A stretch of DNA of 64,000 nt from Scybalousia_A sp964639765. Its GTDB lineage: Bacteria > Bacteroidota > Bacteroidia > Bacteroidales > P3. The notes below the pieces were generated by a model. The model was not told the origin of the DNA. It saw only the letters and a list, made by a program, of their open reading frames with translations, and searched no databases. The stretch lies in contig CAZXEN010000005.1 in the NCBI GenBank assembly GCA_964639765.1, positions 1 to 64,000 on the forward strand, read 5' to 3'. Positions 1 through 8,004 of the stretch are shown here, one piece after another (position 1 is the stretch's first letter; the number at the start of each line of letters is the position of its first letter). A program made the position numbers and the translations under genes.

Positions 1-393
1 TGAAGATTTTTTGCTGTTTGAAACGTATTTTTAGATAAAATAAACAAATATTTGCTCTAAAATACTACGCTCTTGGGAGAATTTACTCGTCCCTTAAAAG
101 CAAGTATGAGAAACAAAATAAAAAAAGTCTGTGTGTTCCCCATCGGAATTAGTATCTTATATAACTTATGTCTTATTATACCTATCTTTTCTTGACAGTT
201 GAAAACATAACATTAACAAAGGCACTCAACATCCTTCCTATTTTCCCAACAAATAATACTTAAAATTTCTTCTTGATTTTATTGATTGATTTCATATAAA
301 ATATTATTACTCCGCATTTTTAATACCATATAAATAAAGCGAAGACAGGTTAGTGTCTTCGCTTTACTCTCATTTCTATATATAAAGTTTTTT
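1..393. other. Non-coding stretch at window start
   Basis: No coding region is supported here. The first 50 bases are A/T-rich and begin with TGAAGAT followed by a T-run. CGTATTT at 24 and CAAATAT at 45 follow at 23 and 21 bp spacing, which could be the degenerate edge of the 21-22 bp word-array family described elsewhere in the window, but the match is weak. The only clear signal is the hairpin at 335-366. Confidence 0.5.
335..366 (-). terminator. Hairpin terminator downstream of the membrane protein / zinc-knuckle frame
   Basis: A perfect 13-bp inverted repeat (TAAAGCGAAGACA / TGTCTTCGCTTTA, arms 335-347 and 354-366) has a 6-nt loop. It lies 28 bp beyond the second stop (394) of the minus-strand frame. 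The tail on the minus strand is T-rich but not a clean T-run, so termination is inferred from position and stem strength. Confidence 0.7.
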
Positions 394-525
394 TTATTTA
401 TGTTGCCAACAATAGATGCTATTCTTGTCAGCGTTTCGTGAGCACTGCACACCTTTCTTTGTTATTGCAGCACAATGTTTCCTTGAACCCATAGCTGTTG
501 TTTTATTCTCAGAAGCAGGAGTATA
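394..525 (-). pseudogene. In-frame Cys/His-rich (DUF5763-like) tail after the stop of the upstream membrane protein
   Basis: Read on the minus strand in exactly the same frame as the 526-1128 gene, the codons after its TAA stop encode a short linker (YTPASENKTTA) and then M-G-S-R-K-H-C-A-A-I-T, ending in YCWQHK and a TAA at 394-396. The pattern C-x9-C-x10-C-x2-H resembles the small zinc-knuckle-like module often found at the C-terminus of short Bacteroidetes membrane proteins (I recall it as DUF5763). The simplest reading is that one nonsense codon has split a gene of about 244 codons. An independent 32-residue protein from the ATG at 490-492, or readthrough of the TAA, are alternatives. No separate promoter is visible, and the terminator-like hairpin lies only after this segment, which supports one transcription unit. 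Confidence 0.6.
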
Positions 526-1128
526 TTAATTATCTACGTATGAATTTTCTTCGCATTGTTCCTTACCTGTCGGCCAATGGATATATCGTGCGACAAGGGT
601 CGGTTTCCAAATCTCGTTAATTGCAATATCAACATTTTTCGCAAGTGTAATCGCATTACTATCCAGACCATCTGCATTCCTGAAATAACACACCATAGTC
701 GTACCATGGGAAGACCATTTCTGCTTCTTGGCATGATTATCCATATCCTTTGGTGAAGCATCAGTAATATAGACAAAAATCCTATAATTAAAGACCCTCT
801 TAGGATCTCTTTTGTAGTATGCGAATTGAGTAAACTTTGTTTTTTCTGGGTTGTTAATCTCTGGGGACTGGTTATTGTAAATTGATTCGGTTTCCTTCAT
901 TGTTGTGTTTTGTTTCTCATCAGAAGTAAACACACTAAATAACGTAATGAAAACGATAAATAAAACCGAAGCACATCCAAAACCTGCGAGCATTCTAACA
1001 ATGGTATTCTTTCCTTTATCGTTCTTCTTCATCCACTTAGGAACATAGATAATGGCCACTATCGGGACAATCAAAGTCAAAAGTACAAAAAGCGTTGTTA
1101 TCTTTCTTTTTTTAAGTTTAACATTCAA
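526..1128 (-). CDS. Hypothetical two-TM membrane protein
   Basis: The 200-residue product has a basic N-terminus, two hydrophobic segments (about 11-31 and 48-68) joined by a Lys-rich loop, a polar linker (about 70-100) and a soluble C-terminal domain of about 100 residues rich in aromatic residues (motifs TTMVCYF, PTLVARYIHWPTGKEQC). I do not recognise the domain with certainty. It resembles short membrane-anchored hypothetical proteins of Bacteroidetes. The frame continues after the stop into a zinc-knuckle-like tail (394-525), so the annotated product may be a truncated form. A TAAATTTG box at 1149-1156 lies about 20 bp before the ATG. Function is unknown. Confidence 0.7.
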   Translation of the reverse strand: MNVKLKKRKITTLFVLLTLIVPIVAIIYVPKWMKKNDKGKNTIVRMLAGFGCASVLFIVFITLFSVFTSDEKQNTTMKETESIYNNQSPEINNPEKTKFTQFAYYKRDPKRVFNYRIFVYITDASPKDMDNHAKKQKWSSHGTTMVCYFRNADGLDSNAITLAKNVDIAINEIWKPTLVARYIHWPTGKEQCEENSYVDN

Positions 1129-1148
1129 TTACTACGAAAAAAGCATAA

Positions 1149-1156
1149 CAAATTTA
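1149..1156 (-). promoter_or_regulatory. Candidate -7 promoter box (TAAATTTG)
   Basis: The minus-strand sequence TAAATTTG fits the Bacteroidetes TAnnTTTG -7 element and lies 20 bp upstream of the ATG at 1128. The following C seen in most other boxes here is absent, so this is one of the weaker calls. Confidence 0.45.
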
Positions 1157-1975
1157 CCTCATCACCCTATTGATAATCCTGAAAAATACCTTGAGATAAA
1201 GACACAACGACACACCACACTAAACACGTAAAGTCATTACACTTGCTTGTAGCTCATTAAAAATTTCTCAAATTCTCAATAGACAAGATGATAATATAAC
1301 GCTTTCACGATTTCATTTTGAAATCGGCTACAAAATAAATAATTCAAACTGGCCAAATTTATTTTGCATTATTTTGCAAAAACCAAATAACTCTACTATA
1401 AAAACAGCACCGTACTGAGAAGTAAATATTATTATCTGAACTGACAGGAAGACTCTTTCAAAGAAACGTCATTGACCACGTAAGGCACTCATCACGTACA
1501 ACAAAAAAAACATTCGCAACATTATATCATCGTGAGTTAGATGTAAAAAAATCGAAGTAAATTATGTTGATTAGAATATTTATAGAATTGGGTGTTGAGT
1601 TTAGGTTTCTTTTTAAAGAAAAGATTTAACGTCTCTCTGTCATAAATAGTTGTCATTGTGAATACAGAGTTCTAATATTCTCCGTTATCATTGAAAATAA
1701 TGTAAAGTTTTAGACCTAATTCTTTTAGCAAGGTCTGTTAATGTTTTTTTTTCTTCTTACCATTAACAGCGGAAATACACAAAAGAGAGACGTATTGTTT
1801 TAGCTGTTAATCCCGTTTTTAATAATCAAGTTGTTGGAAGACTCAGTTTTTATTTTATTTCCCAAAAGACTGTTATATGAAACAGGGTTTGGATAACTCG
1901 TCCTAAAACACTTTTCATACTACCTTTTTGACAATTAAGACTGTTTTTCTTGTTGCATAAAAAAGAACAAAAAAA
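1157..1975. other. Long non-coding region with inverted repeats
   Basis: No convincing coding region is present on either strand in this 0.8 kb. Structures seen directly: a perfect palindromic stem CGATTTCA-TTT-TGAAATCG at 1308-1326; CTGTTAATG at 1735-1743 facing CATTAACAG at 1761-1769, with a third copy CTGTTAAT at 1804-1811; and ACGTCTCTCT at 1629-1638 facing AGAGAGACGT at 1784-1793. These could fold as alternative hairpins of an RNA or be decayed sequence. No known ncRNA family was recognised. Confidence 0.4.
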
Positions 1976-2004
1976 AGTCTAAAGGCTGTTGAAACCTTTA
2001 GACT
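1971..2004 (-). terminator. Rho-independent terminator of the inositol-phosphate synthase gene
   Basis: A perfect 10-bp stem (AGTCTAAAGG / CCTTTAGACT, arms 1976-1985 and 1995-2004) with a 9-nt loop is followed on the minus strand by a run of eight T. It lies about 30 bp past the stop codon at 2037. Confidence 0.92.
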
Positions 2005-2036
2005 AAAAATGAATATAAAATTAAAACTTATGAAAT

Positions 2037-3188
2037 TTATTTCTTTACTTGTCCTCTTGTCATATCTGTCAATCTTCTTGCTGCCAATTCTCTGCATTCA
2101 AATTCAGCATCTTCAAAAGTCATTGGTTGAGGAGGTGTTTTTTGTGTGAATGCACTTGCTCCTCTCAAAGAACCGCATATACCCAATTCCATAGCAACTT
2201 TAAGATAACGTATCGCATCTATAACAACTCCGGCAGAATTTGGAGAATCTATGACTGACAAACGAGCATCAAATGTAACAGGAGAGCCTCCGAAACCTTC
2301 CAACTCCAAGTGGAAGTTGGCAATCTTGTTGTCTTTGTAGTAAGCCATGTAGTTGCTTGGTCCGGCAAACAAGAAAGAGTCTCCTACAGGTATGCCTCTG
2401 ATGTCGTTTTGGCAACGGATAACATTTTCCTTTGAGATTTTCTTTGACTTCAATCTGTTCTGGTTAAGCATATTCATAAAGTCTGTGTTACCACCCACGT
2501 TTTCCTGAATATGACATTTAACCTTATGACCACGGGCAAAAGCAAGTTCCTGCAACATCTGAGAAAGGATACTTGCTCCAAACTGAGATTTCATATCATC
2601 TCCAATGATTGGCAAACCGGCATCAATGAATTTCTGTTCCCAAACAGGATCTGATGCGATGAAAACAGGAATACAGTTGCAGAAAGCAACACCTGCATCT
2701 ATGGCACATTGAGCATAGAACTTAACTGCTTCTTCACTGCCAACAGGCATATAATCTATAAGTATGTCTGCTTTGGTTTCCTTAAGGACCTTTACTACAT
2801 CCACATCCGGAGTTTCATTGTCAACAACAAAAGTAGTATCCTGAGGATATTTTTCATAATCCAGCATGTGAGCAGAAACACCGTCCATAACAGGAGCTTT
2901 CATTACTACGACATTGCTTTTTGGAAATTTGTCAGGTTCTACGATATTGATGGTACAATTTGGTTTTGCATAGATTGCTTTGTCCAAAGTCTGTCCGACT
3001 TTTCTTTTGTCTATATCAAAGGCTGCAACTATTTCTATATCCTGAGCTGTATAGCCTCCAATACTTTTTGCCATCATACCTTCTGGTGCATTGGAATCAT
3101 TCTCTTTGTGAGAATAGTATTCCAAACCCTGAATAAGAGCGGATGCACAGTTTCCTATGCCTGCAATGGCTATTCTTATTTTACTCAT
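2037..3188 (-). CDS. ino1: myo-Inositol-1-phosphate synthase
   Basis: The 383-residue protein converts glucose 6-phosphate to 1D-myo-inositol 3-phosphate using NAD. The N-terminal Rossmann motif GIGNCASALIQG (10-21) and the conserved blocks IGDDMKSQFGAS and NVGGNTDFMNM identify the archaeal/actinobacterial-type enzyme, which is shorter than eukaryotic forms. In gut Bacteroidetes this enzyme starts synthesis of inositol phospholipids and inositol sphingolipids, usually beside phosphatidylinositol-phosphate synthase and phosphatase genes. No such partners lie next to it here, and the gene is a single transcription unit with its own promoter box (3287-3295) and strong terminator (1971-2004). The leader is about 90 nt. 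The cytoplasmic enzyme assignment is firm; use of the product in lipids is inferred. Confidence 0.93.
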   Translation of the reverse strand: MSKIRIAIAGIGNCASALIQGLEYYSHKENDSNAPEGMMAKSIGGYTAQDIEIVAAFDIDKRKVGQTLDKAIYAKPNCTINIVEPDKFPKSNVVVMKAPVMDGVSAHMLDYEKYPQDTTFVVDNETPDVDVVKVLKETKADILIDYMPVGSEEAVKFYAQCAIDAGVAFCNCIPVFIASDPVWEQKFIDAGLPIIGDDMKSQFGASILSQMLQELAFARGHKVKCHIQENVGGNTDFMNMLNQNRLKSKKISKENVIRCQNDIRGIPVGDSFLFAGPSNYMAYYKDNKIANFHLELEGFGGSPVTFDARLSVIDSPNSAGVVIDAIRYLKVAMELGICGSLRGASAFTQKTPPQPMTFEDAEFECRELAARRLTDMTRGQVKK

Positions 3189-3286
3189 ATTAAAACCTTT
3201 ATATTTAAAAATTTAACATATTCTTCAATAACAGGCCAAGCATTGTCAAACATAAAGTAAAAAAAATGTCTCACCTGAATTAAAAT

Positions 3287-3295
3287 GCAAAGGTA
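3287..3295 (-). promoter_or_regulatory. -7 promoter box (TACCTTTGC) for ino1
   Basis: The minus-strand TACCTTTGC matches the Bacteroidetes consensus TAnnTTTGC and lies about 100 bp upstream of the ino1 start codon. Confidence 0.7.
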
Positions 3296-3434
3296 GTATC
3301 TTTTTTTGAAATATCTCATTTTTTTTTGCAAATAAAACTTTCTCAACGACAAAGAAAACGAAAAGTTTTCTTACAGTTTTCCATATAATACATATAAATA
3401 TATAGGACTATGTCTCAGCAAATTGTATCCTCAT

Positions 3435-3530
3435 AAAAAAAAGAGTTGGTTTTCAAGAAAAAAGTCTTGATGTTCAGGGTGCAAAGTGTTGGTTTTTGCG
3501 GACGGAATCCAACTCTTTTTCCGTTAAAAG
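3435..3530. repeat. 21-22 bp word array A
   Basis: This array lies in the divergent gap between ino1 and the phosphoesterase gene. On the minus strand the words CCAACAC (starting 3492), TCAAGAC (3470) and CCAACTC (3449) are spaced 22 and 21 bp, each followed by T-rich and then A-rich sequence. A plus-strand CCAACTC word at 3509-3515 faces them, so the outer words can pair as a long A/T-flanked stem (AAAAAGAGTTGG with CCAACTCTTTTT). The rest of the gap (3296-3434 and 3531-3626) shows nothing else. Confidence 0.75.
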
Positions 3531-3626
3531 AAAGTATTGTTTTTTTTAGGCTTTATTTATAATAAACAAGAGCAGTTTTCAGTTACTTAAAAAACAACAA
3601 ACGATAACAAGAAGATAAAAAAAAAC

Positions 3627-4121
3627 ATGGTAAGAGTCGGAGTCTTGAGCGACACTCACGGCAGAGTGGCAAAAGAAGTCTTGAATTTTTTCAAGGATGT
3701 GGACATTATTCTGCATGCCGGAGACATAGGCAACAAAGAAGTTTTGGACAAACTCCGTGCAGAAAAAAAGGTTGTGGCTGTATATGGCAATTGCGATGAC
3801 AAATACATGGACGACGATGTAAAGGGCGTGGTGTCCTTCAAGATAGAAGAAGTAAAACTGCTCATGACTCACATCGGCGGATATCCAAAGCACTACAATA
3901 AAGACATAGTCCCGTATTTTGTAAGCGAAAAACCTGATATTTTTGTCTGCGGACATTCCCATATACTGAAAATAATGTATGACAAGGACTGGAACTTTCT
4001 CTTGATAAATCCGGGAGCCTGTGGCTATCAAGGATTTCATCTTGTCTGCACGCTGGTACGCTTTGTTATAGAGGGAAAAGAAATAAAAGACCTTGAAATA
4101 ATGGATTTCAACAAATTCTAA
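3627..4121 (+). CDS. YfcE/MJ0936-family metallophosphoesterase
   Basis: The 164-residue protein is a compact calcineurin-like phosphoesterase. All metal-binding motifs are in place: D9-x-H11, GD at 32-33, GNCD at 54-57, TH at 81-82 and GHSH at 109-112. Relatives hydrolyse phosphodiesters such as cyclic nucleotides or bis-p-nitrophenyl phosphate in vitro, with Mn or Ni; the natural substrate is unknown. It is cytoplasmic, without a signal peptide. It heads a tight run of five plus-strand genes (gap of 4 bp to the next), ending with aroK, and is probably co-transcribed with them. No clear TAnnTTTGC box was found just upstream. Confidence 0.88.
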   Translation: MVRVGVLSDTHGRVAKEVLNFFKDVDIILHAGDIGNKEVLDKLRAEKKVVAVYGNCDDKYMDDDVKGVVSFKIEEVKLLMTHIGGYPKHYNKDIVPYFVSEKPDIFVCGHSHILKIMYDKDWNFLLINPGACGYQGFHLVCTLVRFVIEGKEIKDLEIMDFNKF

Positions 4122-4125
4122 TCTT

Positions 4126-5028
4126 ATGCTGCTAAAGAAATACAAAGGTTTGCTTCTGCCGTTGGCTATGATTTTCGGTGTTTTGTTCTATAAACAACTG
4201 CATATATTTATCAATCTTGTTCCCATACTTATATGTTTCATATTGTTTTTTGCATACAGTGCCTTACATTTCAGAAGACTGAGGTTTCAAAAGATAAACT
4301 TCATTCTCCTTACGGTGCATCTTGCAAGTGCTTTGCTGATTTATTCGCTGTGCTATGTTGCTTTTGAGCCACTGGTTTCAAAAAGCATTCTCGTAGGACT
4401 TATATGTCCGGTGGCAAGTTCTTCTTCCGCTGTCGTAGGAGTTCTTGGCGGAGACAGGGAGGCAAGCATTATGCACACACTTTGCGACAATGCCATGCTG
4501 GTTATTGTTGCTCCCATTATGTTTTCCTTGGCTGAGACAACGGCAGATATGACTTTCATGCAGTCGGTCTTAATCCTGTTGGCAAAGGTCTTCCCTGTGA
4601 TGATGTTTCCTTTGTTTGCCTTGATAATCATGAGGAGATTTTTTCCACGCACGGCGTTCAAGCTGTCAAAATACGACTGGGTATCAATACTTCTTTGGTC
4701 TGTGGCTTTGATGATCAACTTCTCCAAGACAACATTTGCCATAATAAACATGGGAAGTCGGGAAATCAACAATATATTGCTTATCGTGGCGGCTTCACTT
4801 ATAATGTGTGTATTGCAGTTCTTCTTTGGCAGAAAGATTGGCAAGGTTTTCAACCAGGGTATTGTTGGAGCTCAGGCTTTTGGTCAAAAGAATACAGGCT
4901 TGGGAATCTGGATGGCATACACATATTTTTCAAATCCATTGACAACTATCTATTGTGCCGGATATTCTCTTTGGCAAAACATTTTCAACAGCATACAAAT
5001 ATACCTGCATGATACTAAAAAAGCATAA
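4126..5028 (+). CDS. BASS-like (bile acid:sodium symporter) family membrane transporter
   Basis: The 300-residue protein is almost entirely hydrophobic, with about nine to ten transmembrane segments. The segments LICPVASSSSAVVGVLGGD and AFGQKNTGLGIWMA match the two conserved unwound-helix regions that bind sodium and substrate in the bile acid:sodium symporter fold. Family members carry organic anions such as bile acids, pyruvate or pantoate, and the substrate here cannot be told from sequence. The gene starts 4 bp after the phosphoesterase stop, suggesting translational coupling, and is followed by a DUF389 gene after 33 bp. Confidence 0.75.
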   Translation: MLLKKYKGLLLPLAMIFGVLFYKQLHIFINLVPILICFILFFAYSALHFRRLRFQKINFILLTVHLASALLIYSLCYVAFEPLVSKSILVGLICPVASSSSAVVGVLGGDREASIMHTLCDNAMLVIVAPIMFSLAETTADMTFMQSVLILLAKVFPVMMFPLFALIIMRRFFPRTAFKLSKYDWVSILLWSVALMINFSKTTFAIINMGSREINNILLIVAASLIMCVLQFFFGRKIGKVFNQGIVGAQAFGQKNTGLGIWMAYTYFSNPLTTIYCAGYSLWQNIFNSIQIYLHDTKKA

Positions 5029-5061
5029 AAAACGTTATTAACATAAAACAAACAATAGGAT

Positions 5062-6411
5062 ATGAATGATTCTTTCAGAAAGGTTGTAGTAATATTCAAG
5101 AAATATTTTGACCTCAGGACAGGCAAAGAGAGCGAAAAGGAAACTATTGAAGAGATAACCAAAGGAGTAAATTTCCGAGGTGCCAATCTTTGGATTCTGA
5201 TTTTTGCAATTTTTCTTGCATCTTTGGGACTTAATGTCAATTCCACAGCAGTTATCATAGGTGCAATGCTTATTTCTCCTCTTATGGGGCCTATTGTAGG
5301 GATGGGTCTTGCAATAGGTATAAGGGATTTTGAACTTTTGAAACGTTCCTTCAGAAACTATCTCACAGCAACTTTGATAAGCGTGCTTACTGCCACGATA
5401 TATTTCCTTGTTTCTCCGCTGTCTGAGGCCCAAAGTGAATTGCTTGCGAGAACATCTCCTACTCTATACGACGTGTTTATTGCTTTGTTTGGCGGAGCTG
5501 CAGGTATCATGGCTTTATGTACAAAAGGCAAGGGAAATGTTATTCCTGGTGTTGCCATAGCCACAGCATTAATGCCTCCTCTTTGCACTGCCGGATACGG
5601 ATTGGCAACAGGTAACATAAGTTATTTTCTTGGTGCTTTCTATTTGTTTTTTATCAATACGGTATTTATTGCTCTTGCTACATACTTTGGTGTAAGAATT
5701 ATGCATTTCAGCTACAAACAGTCCCTGAACACAGAACAACAGAAAAAAGTAAAAAGATATATTCTCGGAACTGTTGTCATTACGATGATTCCTGCTTTTT
5801 TCATGACTTTCAGTATTGTACAAAAGAGCATATTTGAAAACAATTTGAACAACTTTATAAACAAGGAAGTAAAACAGGCTGGAACCCAGATAATAAGTTT
5901 TGATGTCAACAAATCGGATTCAACACTCAGGGTTGTGGCTGTTGGAAAAGAAATATCAGACTCAAGCATAGCCAACGCACAAAAAAGGATGCAGCTCTAT
6001 GATCTTAAGGAGTACAACCTGCAGGTGATACAAGGTTCAAGCTCAAACGAAATAGCTTTGCTAAGGGACGAGTTTTTGAACAAAAAAGGAGAAGCTAATC
6101 TCTCCAAAAACCTAAAAGACAACCAGGAAGACCTGTTAATAATGCAAAATCAACTGCAATCCTACCAAAAATATGAGAAAATGGCAAAAGAAATAAAGGA
6201 AGAGGTGAAGACTTTGTTCCCTAAGATAGAGCATATCGCCTTTTCCTATGCCACAGAGATATATATCCGCAAAGACAGCGTAACAAAGACGCCTATAGCC
6301 TTTGTCTCTTATGGGGAGAACCAGAAGTCTGCAGCGGAAGAGAGCAAGAAACTTACCCAATGGCTGAAGACCCGTACAAAAACCAGCAATTTGAAAGTTA
6401 TAATAAGATAA
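5062..6411 (+). CDS. DUF389 hydrophobic-domain membrane protein
   Basis: The 449-residue protein has a short cytoplasmic N-terminus, then five to six transmembrane segments (about 45-240) containing the DUF389 signatures STAVIIGAMLISPLMGPI and AIATALMPPLCTAGYGLA, one more membrane segment (about 227-250), and a long soluble C-terminal region with predicted coiled-coil (about 340-400). The biochemical role of DUF389 is not established. The C-terminal extension is typical of the Bacteroidetes form. It lies 6 bp before tsaD, so it is probably in the same operon, although no functional link to tRNA modification is evident. Confidence 0.85.
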   Translation: MNDSFRKVVVIFKKYFDLRTGKESEKETIEEITKGVNFRGANLWILIFAIFLASLGLNVNSTAVIIGAMLISPLMGPIVGMGLAIGIRDFELLKRSFRNYLTATLISVLTATIYFLVSPLSEAQSELLARTSPTLYDVFIALFGGAAGIMALCTKGKGNVIPGVAIATALMPPLCTAGYGLATGNISYFLGAFYLFFINTVFIALATYFGVRIMHFSYKQSLNTEQQKKVKRYILGTVVITMIPAFFMTFSIVQKSIFENNLNNFINKEVKQAGTQIISFDVNKSDSTLRVVAVGKEISDSSIANAQKRMQLYDLKEYNLQVIQGSSSNEIALLRDEFLNKKGEANLSKNLKDNQEDLLIMQNQLQSYQKYEKMAKEIKEEVKTLFPKIEHIAFSYATEIYIRKDSVTKTPIAFVSYGENQKSAAEESKKLTQWLKTRTKTSNLKVIIR

Positions 6412-6417
6412 AACAAC

Positions 6418-7425
6418 ATGAATAAATATATACTTGCTATTGAATCTTCTTGTGATGATACTTCAGCAGCAGTGATAAACGACGAGTTTATTTGTCTTAG
6501 CAACGTTACAGCCTCACAAAAAGTGCATGAAATCTATGGAGGTGTAGTGCCGGAACTGGCTTCCAGAGCCCATCAGCAAAACATTCTTCCTGTTGTGGAG
6601 GTTGCGTTGAAAGAAGCCCATATAAAGAAGGAAAACTTGGCAGCTATTGCCTTCACAAGAGGCCCCGGATTGTTGGGATCCTTGCTTGTTGGGGTAAGTT
6701 TTGCAAAAAGCATGGCACAGGGACTTGATATTCCCATAATAGACGTAAATCATTTGGACGCACATGTTCTTGCCCATTTCGTAAAAGACAGTCCTGAACA
6801 AGAAGTGCCGACATTTCCATACCTCTGTCTTTTGGTCTCAGGCGGAAACACTCAGATAATAAGGGTAAATGCTGACAACAACATGCAGATACTTGGAAAG
6901 ACGATAGACGATGCTGCTGGAGAAACCATAGACAAAGCAGCAAAGATACTCTCTCTTCCTTATCCGGGAGGACCTCATATAGACAGGCTCGCAAAACAAG
7001 GAAAACCAACTCTGAAGTTTGCAAAAAGCAACATAAAAAACTACAACTACAGTTTCTCGGGTTTGAAAACAAGCATACTATACACACTTAGAGACCTCTT
7101 AAAGGAAAATCCCAAGTACATAGAAGAGAATATCAATGACATAGCCTGCTCTGTCCAGCAGGCAGTTGTGGATTCCCTGCTCATAAAATTTGAAAAGGCT
7201 CTGAAGGATACAAAAATCAAGACAATAGCTCTTGCAGGCGGAGTATCGGCAAACTCTCTGCTTAGGGAAAGATTTCAACAAACAGGAGAAAAATACAAGT
7301 GCAAGGTATTTATTCCCAAGTTCTCCTACACGACAGACAATGCCGCAATGGTAGGAGTCTGCGGAATGTTCAAATATCTCAGGGGTGATTTTGCAGACAT
7401 TTCATTGACGGCCTACGCAAGATAA
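6418..7425 (+). CDS. tsaD: tRNA N6-adenosine threonylcarbamoyltransferase TsaD
   Basis: The 335-residue protein transfers the threonylcarbamoyl group to A37 of ANN-decoding tRNAs, working with TsaB and TsaE. The ASKHA-fold signatures are present: AIESSCDDT (7-15), VVPELASRAH (43-52), the metal-binding H112-x3-H116 in NHLDAH, SGGNTQ (141-146) and the C-terminal LAGGVSANSLLR block. Length is normal for bacterial TsaD. It sits between a DUF389 gene (6 bp) and aroK (18 bp). tsaB and tsaE are not in this window. Confidence 0.97.
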   Translation: MNKYILAIESSCDDTSAAVINDEFICLSNVTASQKVHEIYGGVVPELASRAHQQNILPVVEVALKEAHIKKENLAAIAFTRGPGLLGSLLVGVSFAKSMAQGLDIPIIDVNHLDAHVLAHFVKDSPEQEVPTFPYLCLLVSGGNTQIIRVNADNNMQILGKTIDDAAGETIDKAAKILSLPYPGGPHIDRLAKQGKPTLKFAKSNIKNYNYSFSGLKTSILYTLRDLLKENPKYIEENINDIACSVQQAVVDSLLIKFEKALKDTKIKTIALAGGVSANSLLRERFQQTGEKYKCKVFIPKFSYTTDNAAMVGVCGMFKYLRGDFADISLTAYAR

Positions 7426-7443
7426 AAAACCTATCCGAAGACT

Positions 7444-7959
7444 ATGAAAATCGTTCTCATCGGCTATATGTACAGTGGCAAGACCTCAGTCGGCAAACGT
7501 ATTTCCAATATGCTTGGATTTGAGTTCAAGGATACCGACACGATAATAGAAAAGTCCTGCGGAAAAAGCGTCAATGACATATTCAATATGGAAGGGGAAG
7601 AGTTTTTCAGACAAAAGGAAAGGGAGACTTTGCTGGACCTCTTGGAAGAAGACAATATTGTCATATCCACAGGCGGAGGTCTTCCGTGCTATAAGGACAA
7701 TATGCAGCTCATAAAAGAAAACTGCAAGAGTATATACCTACAACTCTCTCCTGCACAGATACTTTCCCGTGCCATGGTCAGCAAAAGGAAAAGGCCTTTG
7801 CTGGAAAATCTCTCAGCAGAAGAAAAACTAAGATACATAGAAACAAGCCTTATGGAAAGAGAACCTTACTACAGGCAGGCCGATGTCTATATAGGAGCCT
7901 TGTCCATAAGCAGATTTGAACTGGAAATAACCTTGGAACATCTTGTTCGGGGAGAATAG
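7444..7959 (+). CDS. aroK: Shikimate kinase
   Basis: The 171-residue cytoplasmic enzyme phosphorylates shikimate at O-3 with ATP, the fifth step of the pathway to chorismate and aromatic amino acids. The P-loop GYMYSGKTS spans 7-15, the substrate-binding Asp lies in DTD (30-32), Arg in FFRQKE (54-59), and the GGG shikimate-binding motif at 77-79. Lid residues KRKRPLL also fit. It is the last gene of the five-gene run beginning at 3627 and is followed by a terminator (7961-7984). Confidence 0.95.
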   Translation: MKIVLIGYMYSGKTSVGKRISNMLGFEFKDTDTIIEKSCGKSVNDIFNMEGEEFFRQKERETLLDLLEEDNIVISTGGGLPCYKDNMQLIKENCKSIYLQLSPAQILSRAMVSKRKRPLLENLSAEEKLRYIETSLMEREPYYRQADVYIGALSISRFELEITLEHLVRGE

Positions 7960-7960
7960 T

Positions 7961-7993
7961 CGGCAAGCTTTGGATTTCTTGCCGCCAGATCCT
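7961..7993 (+). terminator. Terminator after aroK
   Basis: A perfect 7-bp GC-rich stem CGGCAAG / CTTGCCG (7961-7967 and 7978-7984) immediately follows the aroK stop. A T-run appears about seven bases after the stem, so termination is likely but not textbook. Confidence 0.7.
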
Positions 7994-8004
7994 TTTTATT
8001 TTTC

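Noticed and set aside
2709..3260. 183-codon plus-strand frame antisense to ino1
   Set aside because: It is a shadow of a clearly conserved gene on the other strand, with Cys/Phe/Ile-rich nonsense composition.
3579..4145. 188-codon minus-strand frame opposite the phosphoesterase gene
   Set aside because: The plus strand carries all metal-binding motifs of a known family; the opposite frame has none.
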